From Campylobacterales bacterium (GTDB taxonomy: Bacteria > Campylobacterota > Campylobacteria > Campylobacterales > Sulfurimonadaceae): a stretch of DNA of 64,000 nt. The stretch lies in the NCBI GenBank assembly GCA_026390115.1, contig JAPLGO010000034.1, forward strand, positions 62,001 through 126,000, read 5' to 3'. The position numbers were made by a program, and so were the translations under genes. Shown piece by piece: positions 1 to 7,362 of the stretch. Below the pieces are notes generated by a model that was given only the letters and a program-made list of their open reading frames with translations, did not search any database and was not told the origin of the DNA. Within the stretch, counting starts at the first letter, position 1. Each line of letters begins with the position of its first letter.

Positions 1-1
1 T

Positions 2-607
2 AAGTTTATAAATATTTCTGAAGAGACAGGGCAAATATATGAGATTGGGTTATGGGTTGCAAAACAGGCACTACTTGACACAAAAGCACTGCATGAAACC
101 GGAAATATGCTCACTGTATCTATAAATGTATCAAGTAAGCAGTTGGAGAATGAAAATTTTATACGTGATATTTGCCGTGAAGTAGGTGAGATTGGAGTCG
201 ATATTCAGTATATAGAGCTTGAAATTACAGAATCACATATTATGAGCAACATAGATAAGACACTCTCTATTCTTAATGAGTTGCATTTTATCGGCTTTTT
301 GCTCTCTATTGATGACTTTGGAACGGGATACTCATCTCTGAGTTATCTAAAAAAGCTGCCGGTTCAAACAATTAAGATTGATAGAAGTTTTGTTCTTGAT
401 ATTGAAACGGATGAGGATGACCGTTCTATTGTTGCCACAATTATAGCCATGGCTAGAGCTTTAGGTAAAGATGTTATTGCCGAGGGTTCTGAGACACAAG
501 GGCATGTAAATACGCTTAAACTCTTAAACTGCAATAAAATACAGGGCTATTTTTTTAGTAAACCAATAGAAATAGATACGTTTAAAGAGTTTATTTACAA
601 CTTTTAG
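2..607 (+). CDS. EAL-domain c-di-GMP phosphodiesterase, 5'-truncated by window edge
   Basis: The C-terminal part of an EAL domain is read from base 2 in an open frame, so the gene begins upstream of the window; the first internal ATG at 107 is not a likely start because conserved EAL sequence (ISEETGQIYEIGLWV) lies before it. Visible EAL motifs are ELEITES, IDDFGTGYSSLSYLKKLP, IKIDRSF, the AEGSET loop and the terminal QGYFFSKPI. These include the metal-binding acidic residues expected of an active phosphodiesterase that linearises cyclic-di-GMP to pGpG. The EAL signature itself and any N-terminal sensor or GGDEF part lie outside the window, so the full architecture cannot be given. The next gene is convergent. 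Confidence 0.93.
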   Translation, partial: KFINISEETGQIYEIGLWVAKQALLDTKALHETGNMLTVSINVSSKQLENENFIRDICREVGEIGVDIQYIELEITESHIMSNIDKTLSILNELHFIGFLLSIDDFGTGYSSLSYLKKLPVQTIKIDRSFVLDIETDEDDRSIVATIIAMARALGKDVIAEGSETQGHVNTLKLLNCNKIQGYFFSKPIEIDTFKEFIYNF

Positions 608-642
608 AACTTCTGAGATGAAATTTTAAATAGATACTATTT

Positions 643-1554
643 TTATACCAAAATATCTTTGGCTATCTGAAACTGATTTGCAGTCATGAGATGAATTTTT
701 GGATGAAATGCTTTTAGCTCATCAAAGAGATTTTTGCTAAGTTCAAATCCGACTTTATATTCCTCTTCAACTCCTCTTTCGCTTGCGACTCTTAGAGCTT
801 CCAGCCAAGAATTAGGAACATCTATTCCGGGAACATGTGCCGCCAAGAATTGAGCGGTGCGAAGCTTTGTGATAGGAAAAATTCCTAAAATAAGTTCTGC
901 ATTTTTATGCTCGCCGCAACACTCCCTGTTTGCCACATCGCATAAATCTAACAACTTTTTAGCATTTTCCAAATCATAAATCGGTTGTGTAATAATTCCG
1001 CAAGCCCCATGCTTAATCTTTTTTTGCATCTTTTTTTGAAGGGTTTTAGGATTTTTTGAATAGGCGTTAACTACTGCAAAGGGGTAAATCTCTTTTGGCT
1101 TTTGTGCCAGAGGCTTTCCTGCATAATTTATGCCGCTGTTAAAACAAGAAATCATGTCTAGCAAAAGAGAACTGTCTGACTCAAAAACACCTTTTGTATG
1201 CGGTTGGTCGGAGATAGTTGCGGGGTCACCGGTAAGAGCCAAGATAGCTCTTACCTCCACTTCATTCGCACCGAGAAGGTCTGACTGAAGAGCGATTTTG
1301 TTTCTGTCTCGCATGCTCATGGTTGCAATAACAGGTTTGCCAAATCTGTCCTGCAGCATCTTTGCTGCAAAAAGTGAATTGTATTTTAGTTTTGCAAGAG
1401 GGTTGTCTGTCGTTGAGAATGCATCCACCAGCTTGTCTAAACCTAACTCCGCAATTTTATCGATAGTGGGTGTAAAAACAGGAGAGTGTCCAGGAGTGGT
1501 CTCGAGCGTGATATAAATGCCATTTTTTAATTTATCCATGAGTTTGTCAAACAA
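643..1554 (-). CDS. Methylenetetrahydrofolate reductase family protein
   Basis: A 303-aa TIM-barrel protein close to the usual MetF length. Motifs matching MetF are a glutamate in ITLETTPG (about residue 18, the position of the catalytic Glu), TMSMRDRN (about 79-86, like the TCRDRN strand) and LTGDP (about 107-111, flavin contact). MetF reduces 5,10-methylene-THF to 5-methyl-THF for methionine synthesis. The protein is divergent from classical MetF, so the exact reaction is inferred. The start is taken as TTG at 1554 because AGGA lies six bases upstream; an ATG five codons later (1539) has no Shine-Dalgarno sequence. It is divergent from serB across a 54-base gap. Confidence 0.82.
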   Translation of the reverse strand: MFDKLMDKLKNGIYITLETTPGHSPVFTPTIDKIAELGLDKLVDAFSTTDNPLAKLKYNSLFAAKMLQDRFGKPVIATMSMRDRNKIALQSDLLGANEVEVRAILALTGDPATISDQPHTKGVFESDSSLLLDMISCFNSGINYAGKPLAQKPKEIYPFAVVNAYSKNPKTLQKKMQKKIKHGACGIITQPIYDLENAKKLLDLCDVANRECCGEHKNAELILGIFPITKLRTAQFLAAHVPGIDVPNSWLEALRVASERGVEEEYKVGFELSKNLFDELKAFHPKIHLMTANQFQIAKDILV

Positions 1555-1608
1555 AAAAAATCCTAATTCGCTATAATTGCGACATTATAACAAAGAGAGA
1601 AAAAATAT

Positions 1609-2232
1609 ATGTTGAAATTGGCAGTTTTTGATTTTGATTCAACACTGATGGACGGCGAAACGATTGATTTTTTTGCAGAGGAGCTTGGCATTGGCGAAAA
1701 GGTGAGTCGCATAACCGAGGAGGCGATGAGCGGAAGGCTCGATTTTTTTGAGTCGCTTCAGCAGAGAGTAGGGCTTTTAAAAGGGCTCGATTTTTCTATA
1801 GTTGAGAAAATCTCTCATAATCTACCTTACATGAATGGCGCGAAAGAGACAATTGCAGAGCTTAAAAGCAGAGGCATGAAAGTTGTCTGTTTCAGCGGCG
1901 GTTTTAGAACTGCTACGACTTATGCGAAAGATATTTTGGGTTATGATGCAGATTTTTCAAATGCACTGCATGTGAAGGATGGAAAGCTAACAGGGCTTGT
2001 TGGCGGAGACATGATGTTTAGTTTCTCAAAAGGCGATATGTTAGTACGGTTGCAAAACATTCTAGGTATCAGCGAAGAGGAAACACTCGTGTGTGGCGAT
2101 GGGGCAAATGATTTATCTATGTTTGCACATGCAGGGAGCAGGGTAGCTTTTTGTGCAAGAGAGATTTTGAGAAAAGAGGCAAACATAGTCATAGAGACTA
2201 AAGATTTGAGAAAAATATTGGAGAAAATATAA
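1609..2232 (+). CDS. serB: Phosphoserine phosphatase
   Basis: A 207-aa HAD-superfamily phosphatase that hydrolyses phosphoserine in the last step of serine synthesis. The HAD motifs are all present: FDFDST with nucleophile Asp8 and Asp10, motif II Ser96 in FSGGF, the motif III lysine at about 142 in SKGD, and motif IV GDGANDL (164-170). The length matches the short SerB form without an N-terminal ACT domain. The stop codon overlaps the next ATG by one base (TAATG), so the two are probably translationally coupled. SerB-type assignment rests on overall resemblance; another small-molecule HAD phosphatase is possible but less likely. Confidence 0.88.
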   Translation: MLKLAVFDFDSTLMDGETIDFFAEELGIGEKVSRITEEAMSGRLDFFESLQQRVGLLKGLDFSIVEKISHNLPYMNGAKETIAELKSRGMKVVCFSGGFRTATTYAKDILGYDADFSNALHVKDGKLTGLVGGDMMFSFSKGDMLVRLQNILGISEEETLVCGDGANDLSMFAHAGSRVAFCAREILRKEANIVIETKDLRKILEKI

Positions 2233-2561
2233 TGTTAGAGAGTTCTGTCTGGAGACAATACAACAGTGAAAATAGTTTTAGAGATAAATTGAGTGAATTT
2301 TGTAAAATAGATGTTTTAGATCTTATCAGTGATGATAAGGAGTTGTATGCCATGTTGAAATCAAAGCTTACAAAAAAAGAGTTAAAGCTTTTTGCCATGG
2401 ATAGTGCGAAGAGAAGTGACGAGGAGATTTGTACTGCCTTTTCTATGAATATTGATGAACTTACACAGGCTAAATATAAATTATATAAAAAGTTAAAACA
2501 GGATAAGACAAAATTGAATTTTAAAGAGTCAAGCTTTAGCGAAGAAAAAGAGTATGAATAA
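2232..2561 (+). CDS. Conserved hypothetical protein coupled to serB
   Basis: A 109-aa lysine- and glutamate-rich protein whose ATG overlaps the serB stop by one base. I do not recognise the family. The middle (about residues 47-90, from LTKKELKLFAMDSAKRSDEE to YKLYKKLKQD) looks like a helix-turn-helix of the sigma-70 region 4 type: an opening helix, a turn around MNIDE and a basic helix. That is only a resemblance. No signal peptide or membrane segment is visible. A role in DNA or RNA binding is possible but unproven. Confidence 0.7.
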   Translation: MLESSVWRQYNSENSFRDKLSEFCKIDVLDLISDDKELYAMLKSKLTKKELKLFAMDSAKRSDEEICTAFSMNIDELTQAKYKLYKKLKQDKTKLNFKESSFSEEKEYE

Positions 2562-2643
2562 TTTACTGCTTCATTATTAATATTTAATTTATATGATAGT
2601 GTGTAGAATTCCGAAAACTAGAAACTATGAGGGGAAAGATAAA

Positions 2644-2985
2644 ATGAAAAAAAAAATTTCGTTATTGCTGGTCGTGTTTGTAGCAAGTTCGGTTTTTGTT
2701 GCAGCAGCAACGGCAGACGCTATAAAAGGGCAAAAATATTATAATAAAAATTTAAAAGAGTGTGAAAAAGACGGTATTAAGAACGCCAGTGTATTCACTG
2801 GGAGAAACGATCGTGATGCATGGTCTGAAATGAAAGAGAATGACAAAATAGTAGATCAATGGAAAGAATTATGCCCAAGTGCTGCCAAAAAATTTGACAA
2901 AATGAAGAAAAAAGATATTGAAGATTTGGCTGATTTTTGCTGGCAATATGCTTCGGATGGTGACTTTCCGACAGGAAAAGATTAA
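2644..2985 (+). CDS. Small secreted cytochrome-c-like protein lacking a haem motif
   Basis: A 113-aa protein with a clear Sec signal peptide (MKKK, then a hydrophobic run to about residue 20 ending near ATADA). The ATG at 2644 is chosen over the one at 2593 because GAGGGG precedes it with good spacing and the signal peptide then starts the protein. The mature part begins IKGQKYYNKNLKECEK, like small class I cytochromes of this phylum, but no CXXCH is present; three single cysteines remain (in KECEK, ELCPS and DFCWQ). I infer a haem-less relative in the periplasm. Function is unknown. A strong terminator follows at 3094. Confidence 0.75.
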   Translation: MKKKISLLLVVFVASSVFVAAATADAIKGQKYYNKNLKECEKDGIKNASVFTGRNDRDAWSEMKENDKIVDQWKELCPSAAKKFDKMKKKDIEDLADFCWQYASDGDFPTGKD

Positions 2986-3093
2986 GGAACTATAGATCTA
3001 AGTTTTTCTTGAATCTCTCTCCTCTGATATTTACCTTTAAAACAGTATCAATATTTTCAATTTGCGGATTTTATTTTGAGAAATTTTGGCCGT

Positions 3094-3122
3094 AAAATAC
3101 CCCGAAGCGGGGCATTTTTTCA
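3094..3122. terminator. Bidirectional intrinsic terminator (native rpsR terminator)
   Basis: A perfect CCCCG-AAG-CGGGG hairpin followed on the plus strand by CATTTTTT. On the minus strand the same stem is followed by TATTTT. It can end the 2644 gene from the left. It lies just outside the island's left attachment repeat, where the DNA downstream of rpsR would be before insertion, so it is probably the original rpsR terminator. Confidence 0.82.
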
Positions 3123-3127
3123 AAAAC

Positions 3128-3143
3128 CTATCTAAGATTTTCG
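3128..3143. repeat. attL core: 16-bp direct repeat
   Basis: CTATCTAAGATTTTCG, identical to 9858-9873; the flanking bases differ on both sides, so the identity is exactly 16 bp. It lies 11 bases from the recombinase stop codon, the usual place for an attachment site. Confidence 0.9.
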
Positions 3144-3153
3144 GGCATACCTC

Positions 3154-3801
3154 TTACAAGCCTATTTTACGGACTTTATCATCTTCCCCTTGGTAAACTG
3201 TCACCGTATTGTCACCGTATAACGAAAAATCCTTCCCCAAATCAATCGATTCAGAACCCAGAACACTCGCATATTTATCGAGTGTTGTCTTTGCAGAAGA
3301 GTGACCTAACAGACCAGCTAATTCATTTATACTTACTAGTTTACTATTCAACATCAAAGTTGCGTAAGTATGTCGCGTGCAATATAATCTTAACTTTTTA
3401 ACTTTAGCATCGAGAACACATTGTCGCCAAAGATAATCAAGTTTTCCTGCATCATCTGTATTTCCAAAGATAAATATATTATTCGTTTGGATTTTCCTTA
3501 CTTCATCATATATAAAAGATGGATAAGGAACTCTTCTTTGTGCATTCCAAGTTTTACCACTTCCAACAATACCTTTGGTTCTACTTCTTTTGATGCTTAT
3601 ATAACCATCTTCAAAATCACCAAGTTGCAAACCTAAAATTTCACCTGTTCTCATTCCTGTATTAAAAGCAATTTGCAAATAGACTTTAAAAAATCCACTT
3701 GAAGCTTCAATAATCTTATTCACTTCGTCTTTAGTATAAAATCTAACAGCCTCTTTTACATCTTTGCTCAACCGAATATTTAGAGCTGGATTAAAGTTCA
3801 T
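3154..3801 (-). CDS. Tyrosine recombinase (integrase), C-terminal catalytic part
   Basis: A 215-aa catalytic half of a phage-type integrase. Catalytic positions visible are Arg51 (TGMRTGEI), Arg143-His144 in YCTRHTYA (Tyr replaces the first His of HxxR, as in many island integrases), His167 (LLGHSSAKTT) and the nucleophile Tyr177 (DKYASV). It would cut and rejoin DNA at the attachment core. The ATG at 3801 overlaps the N-terminal half and has no Shine-Dalgarno sequence. A single +1 shift at CTT-TAA at the end of the upstream frame joins the halves into one protein of normal integrase size (about 370 aa). Either recoding or a one-base insertion explains this. Confidence 0.85.
   Translation of the reverse strand: MNFNPALNIRLSKDVKEAVRFYTKDEVNKIIEASSGFFKVYLQIAFNTGMRTGEILGLQLGDFEDGYISIKRSRTKGIVGSGKTWNAQRRVPYPSFIYDEVRKIQTNNIFIFGNTDDAGKLDYLWRQCVLDAKVKKLRLYCTRHTYATLMLNSKLVSINELAGLLGHSSAKTTLDKYASVLGSESIDLGKDFSLYGDNTVTVYQGEDDKVRKIGL
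3199..3219. repeat. Candidate recombinase arm sites, left end
   Basis: Two tandem copies of TGTCACCGTA at 3199-3208 and 3210-3219, an 11-bp period, about 55 bp inside attL. A matching tandem pair occurs at 9767-9787 near the other end in the same orientation. These are inside the recombinase coding sequence (encoding part of NTVTV), so coding constraint could explain this pair, but not the non-coding pair. Confidence 0.55.
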
Positions 3802-4258
3802 TAGCTAATTCAAATATGCCATTTAAGCCACTTCTGTATGTAGCTTTAGAAGCAGATTTTATCTTTAGTGAGTTTAGATACTCTTTTATATCAAGTCGTG
3901 TAATAGTATCAATATTACGGTTTTTAAAGAACTCTATTACTCTCTTCCATTTTGGAAGTTTTGAGGAATAGCTTTTGATACCTTTTTTTTGTTCTAAAAA
4001 TATATTTCCATAATACTCAAAAGTTTGAGGCTTCTTTTTATATATTTCACCTGTTGCAATTTTCATATCAAGAGCTGGTATAATCTTGTCTTTCACTATT
4101 TTTATGTTTTGAGGTGTGTTTTTTAACTTAGTGGACTTTTGTTTTCTCACACCATCAACATAATAATTAAGCCATATTACAGAGCCTCTTAAAAAATATG
4201 TTGTCATTCCTTTGTTACCTTTTTTAGTGGTAACAGCCTTACTATGAAACAAAATCAT
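3791..4258 (-). CDS. Tyrosine recombinase (integrase), N-terminal DNA-binding part
   Basis: A 155-aa N-terminal half: an arm-binding-like region (residues about 15-75, with YYVDGVRKQKSTKLKNTPQN) and the SAM-like core-binding domain (about 80-155, ending RSGLNGIFELANEL). In intact integrases of this kind the text continues directly into NPALNI, which is found in the +1 frame from 3789 on. The stop is TAA directly after a CTT codon. The gene starts seven bases after the stop of the excisionase-like gene, so the two are probably co-transcribed. Confidence 0.82.
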   Translation of the reverse strand: MILFHSKAVTTKKGNKGMTTYFLRGSVIWLNYYVDGVRKQKSTKLKNTPQNIKIVKDKIIPALDMKIATGEIYKKKPQTFEYYGNIFLEQKKGIKSYSSKLPKWKRVIEFFKNRNIDTITRLDIKEYLNSLKIKSASKATYRSGLNGIFELANEL

Positions 4259-4264
4259 ACCTTT

Positions 4265-4474
4265 TTATATTAAAAATTTATCTAAGTCGATTTCGTCAGA
4301 AATAGAATTGATAGGCTTAATGCTATTATTGAACTCTTCAACATCAATATAAATTCTTTTGTATCCATTTATTTTATGAGCTGTAAGGTCTTTGTTTCTT
4401 ATCATACCTCTGATGTATGAAATATCAATACCCATATCTTCGGCGACTTTTTGAATAGTTTGAAATTTATTCAT
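4265..4474 (-). CDS. Excisionase-like helix-turn-helix protein
   Basis: A 69-aa protein of the small excisionase/MerR-like HTH type: IQKVAEDMGIDISYIRGMI forms the helix-turn-helix, followed by a wing-like YKRIYIDVEEF segment. Such proteins direct integrases towards excision or act as small repressors. GAGG precedes the ATG. Its position directly upstream of the recombinase supports an excisionase (Xis) role, which is inferred from size, fold and context only. Confidence 0.72.
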   Translation of the reverse strand: MNKFQTIQKVAEDMGIDISYIRGMIRNKDLTAHKINGYKRIYIDVEEFNNSIKPINSISDEIDLDKFLI

Positions 4475-4475
4475 T

Positions 4476-4880
4476 TTAAAATACCTCGCTTGCTTCGTTA
4501 ATATCTGTAAGTTTCAGCCTCTCAGCCACAATCAAACCTCTATGAATCATTTCATTGGTAGCGATTACATAGTGAGCAGGGTTCACCGTTGCAATATCTA
4601 TGTTCTCAAAATAATTGTTAAGCTGATAATTTTTCATTTGATACGGTTGCGTAGTGACTTTTTGCAATATATTTTGGAATGGGATAACCTCTTTGCCTTG
4701 CTCTAAGAGCTTTTGATTTTCATGATTGTGCTTTTTAACAGAAAAATTGTAAGTGATGTACTCTTCGCCATCAATTGAAACATTTATATAATGTGGAGTT
4801 TCATCTTTGTAGATAGACTCAAATCCGCTATCTAACTGTACTTTGCCATCTTCGCCAACTCTGTGTAATTTGATTACAAA
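4476..4880 (-). pseudogene. C-terminal fragment of a frameshifted island gene
   Basis: The frame is open from 4880 down to the stop at 4476 (about 134 codons) but has no ATG at its head; upstream it is closed by TAA at 4881-4883. The translation looks like genuine protein (RVGEDGKVQLDSGFESIYKD, then HYINVSIDGEEYITYNFSVK and IPFQN). The only in-frame start, a TTG at 4667, would remove over half of it. It lies directly downstream of the 118-aa frame 4828-5184, and a one-base shift between 4830 and 4880 joins the two into a protein of about 235 aa. I do not recognise the family. It ends one base before the excisionase-like gene. Confidence 0.6.
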
Positions 4881-5184
4881 TTATCCTATTCTGCGTTATA
4901 AATGCATCAAAAAAACCATCTCCAGGAAATCTATCTCTAGTCACTATAAACATTGCATAATACGGTAATATATCATTGTACATGACACCATTTATTGTAA
5001 CACCGAATCTTGTATCAGAAGTAATGAATCTATCTACATCTAGTACCATATTAAAATCTGGATATTTGAATTCTGATATGAACTCTCCCATTACAATGGT
5101 AGTTCCATTGGTTACATAATTTTTTCCATTTGTAATTAAGTACTCCGCCATTTGACATTTATTAAAATTCTTATTATAAGCCAT
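4828..5184 (-). CDS. N-terminal part of a frameshifted island gene
   Basis: A 118-aa reading frame starting MAYNKNFNKCQMAEYLI. The last residues (CNQITQSWRRWQSTVR) look like out-of-frame translation, while the overlapping minus-strand frame below 4880 carries credible sequence, so a one-base insertion near 4880 has probably split the gene. Family unknown; it might belong to the element's maintenance functions given its place next to the excisionase-like gene. A promoter with a TATAAT box lies in the 111-bp repeat 74 bp upstream of its start. Confidence 0.6.
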   Translation of the reverse strand: MAYNKNFNKCQMAEYLITNGKNYVTNGTTIVMGEFISEFKYPDFNMVLDVDRFITSDTRFGVTINGVMYNDILPYYAMFIVTRDRFPGDGFFDAFITQNRIICNQITQSWRRWQSTVR

Positions 5185-5240
5185 AATTCACCTTTATTTT
5201 TTTAGTAAACTTTATCATCGATAATATATTCCTTCCTCTG

Positions 5241-5351
5241 ACTATTTATTAGTTCTCATTATAGTAAACTCAGACTTAATATAAAGAAACAAAGGAACAT
5301 ATAAAATGTTTCATTAAAAATGTAAATTTAATGCACTTCCTAACATATTAT
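5241..5351. repeat. Island direct repeat, copy 1 (111 bp)
   Basis: Aligns without gaps to 9390-9500 in the same orientation; by hand 97 of 111 positions match. It ends three bases before the ATPase stop codon on one side and lies upstream of the 118-aa gene on the other. It contains a minus-strand TATAAT at 5258-5263. Confidence 0.88.
5258..5263 (-). promoter_or_regulatory. Predicted -10 box for the 4828-5184 gene
   Basis: Minus-strand TATAAT in the context TTTACTATAATGA, within repeat copy 1. No consensus -35 is seen, which is usual for this phylum. Confidence 0.5.
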
Positions 5352-5354
5352 GGT

Positions 5355-7124
5355 TTAAAAGCATTGTTTAAATAATTTACCTTCACAAGACTCATCAGAT
5401 AATATTAAACATACTTCATCTTTAGTAAACTTGAAATCATCTTTTAAATCATAAGTTTCAGATTCTATAACAGTGAGAATATATTGTAAGTCAAAATGAT
5501 TTACAATATTTCTTATATGTTCTATATATTTTTCTTTTTTTCTTATATCTAAACTATCTAAGACACCATCATGATATACAAACCTATAAAATGATTTATC
5601 ATTATAATATTGAAGCAAAGATGTATCAAAAGCTGAACATAAAATCTTCTTGTATGTACTTCCTTTAGCTAAATCAGTGATTATTAATTCTTCTGTATTT
5701 TGATAATCTGCTTCAAAATCCACGTTGTTTTTTCCATTTATTTTTATAGATAATATTGCAGGAGTGTTTAATACACTCATTGTGAAATCATTAAAAAGTT
5801 TTCTTATATGCCTATGTTTTTGTTGTAATATTTCATGTTTAAGCTCAGTTACTTTTGCTTTGATATCATTATCTAAACCTTGAATTTGTGTTTGAATCTG
5901 ACTCATTTTATTAATATTTTTAAGCTTATCTTGAAGTATAAAAATATTAGCTTCTGTTCTTGCTAAATCTTTTTGATATTTTTTAAATTTATCATAAGTT
6001 GTTTTTTCTGTAATATCCATAAATAGAGAAGACTTTTCACTCTCTAATGACTTTAATAGTTTTTCGATACTTTCTGAGTCCTCTTTAGATTTTTTTAAAT
6101 TTTCTAATAAATATTGATTTCTTTCACTTGTAATTTGTTTGTTAAATATTATTACTTTTTCATATTCATTTAACAATTCATTTGGAAAAAATATTTTAAC
6201 CTCTTCATAAAGTTCTTTTATATCTTCTACATCAAATGAGTCTATATCCGTACTTATAGCTCTTTCTATCTTATCTATTTCATATTTTATAGAATAATGT
6301 TCAGTATTGGCATCTTTAATTTTACTTTCAATTTCAGTTACCAACTTTTCTTTTTCACTATTATCTTTTTCATAAAAATCAAATTTATCTATTTCATGAG
6401 ATATTGTGTCATATTCATTTTGTTTTATTTCAATTAAACCAACTACTTTATCTTCATCTTCACTTGTTATTCTATTTTCAATTTCCAATGTATTAAGTAT
6501 TTTTTTTTGTTCTTCAAAATTTTCTTCTAAAGTCAACTTATCATAGAGAAGTTTTCCATCAAATCCCAATAAATCGAATACCATTGGTTTCCAATCTTTA
6601 TGAATACCTTGAAATTTACTGAGTTTAAAGACATCTATATAATCATTTTGGTACCTAGTAAAATAGTTAATTACTTTTCTATAATTCCACTGAGGCAGAA
6701 CATCAAAGTTTATATATTCATTCAGTTTAATTTTTGCTTTTCCTATTGGTAAATCAATATAATCCCATTTATCTATTTCAATCTGGAAATTTTTAAGTTT
6801 AAATTCATTTAACTTAAATGAAATTTTTGTATTATTCTCAGTTGCTCTTTTGATAATCAAATATTTACCGTTATTTAATTTTAATTCTGCAAAGAAGATA
6901 TAGTCTTCAAATATTTTATTCTTTGTTAAGAAATATTTATCTTTTTTATCAATACTTTTTAGTAGTAAAAAATCAATCACCTCTAATAGTAACGATTTTC
7001 CAATATTATGATTATCCAAATCACTATTATCTCTATCGGATATTTTTCCTATAACTACATTTAAACCTTCGTTAAAAGATACATCGTGAAATGATTTATT
7101 TGCGTATATTTTAGATAACTTCAT
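5355..7124 (-). CDS. ABC-3C-type ATPase with coiled coil (DUF2326-like)
   Basis: A 589-aa SMC/RecN-like ATPase. The N-terminus has a strand-rich head and an unusual Walker A, HNIGKS (about 39-44), after GLNVVIGKISDRDN. The middle (about 200-430) is rich in Lys and Glu and reads as coiled coil. The C-terminus has a signature-like LAKGSTYKK and a Walker B/D-loop-like VYHDGVLDSLD (about 515-525). This layout matches DUF2326 proteins, which act as the ATPase of three-component ABC (ABC-3C) systems thought to be anti-phage modules. It starts inside the middle-component gene (14-nt overlap), so the operon is tightly coupled. Role in defence is inferred. Confidence 0.82.
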   Translation of the reverse strand: MKLSKIYANKSFHDVSFNEGLNVVIGKISDRDNSDLDNHNIGKSLLLEVIDFLLLKSIDKKDKYFLTKNKIFEDYIFFAELKLNNGKYLIIKRATENNTKISFKLNEFKLKNFQIEIDKWDYIDLPIGKAKIKLNEYINFDVLPQWNYRKVINYFTRYQNDYIDVFKLSKFQGIHKDWKPMVFDLLGFDGKLLYDKLTLEENFEEQKKILNTLEIENRITSEDEDKVVGLIEIKQNEYDTISHEIDKFDFYEKDNSEKEKLVTEIESKIKDANTEHYSIKYEIDKIERAISTDIDSFDVEDIKELYEEVKIFFPNELLNEYEKVIIFNKQITSERNQYLLENLKKSKEDSESIEKLLKSLESEKSSLFMDITEKTTYDKFKKYQKDLARTEANIFILQDKLKNINKMSQIQTQIQGLDNDIKAKVTELKHEILQQKHRHIRKLFNDFTMSVLNTPAILSIKINGKNNVDFEADYQNTEELIITDLAKGSTYKKILCSAFDTSLLQYYNDKSFYRFVYHDGVLDSLDIRKKEKYIEHIRNIVNHFDLQYILTVIESETYDLKDDFKFTKDEVCLILSDESCEGKLFKQCF

Positions 7125-7362
7125 TACTCAACCTTATAGAGTCTAATTCTTTAATATATTCTACTTTTTTATGAATATACAAAAATGATAAACTTAATAA
7201 AAAAACTTCTTCAACCTCTTTACCAATTTTGAGTTTTAAAAGTTCCAAAAGTTCACTATACTCAACGATAGCATTATCTTTTAAGATTTTCAAAATTGTT
7301 GCTGAAATATTTATGATTGAATATCGTAAATTTGTATGTTTAGATGGTTTTAAAAAACTCAT
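7111..7362 (-). CDS. ABC-3C middle component (MC6-like)
   Basis: An 83-aa protein between the nuclease-like and ATPase genes, overlapping the former by 4 nt and the latter by 14 nt. It begins PSKHTNLRYSIINISATILK and has a short winged-helix-like body. The pattern of a KH..L..S...... A.IL..L opening followed by a small HTH fits the ABC-3C middle component 6 family that accompanies DUF2326 ATPases. Middle components are thought to bridge ATPase and effector. The family call is from memory of the pattern plus operon position and should be checked by profile search. Confidence 0.7.
   Translation of the reverse strand: MSFLKPSKHTNLRYSIINISATILKILKDNAIVEYSELLELLKLKIGKEVEEVFLLSLSFLYIHKKVEYIKELDSIRLSNEVI

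Noticed and set aside
2593-2643. Upstream ATG extending the 2644 gene by 17 residues
   Set aside because: The signal peptide and Shine-Dalgarno sequence both point to 2644; the extension would bury the signal.
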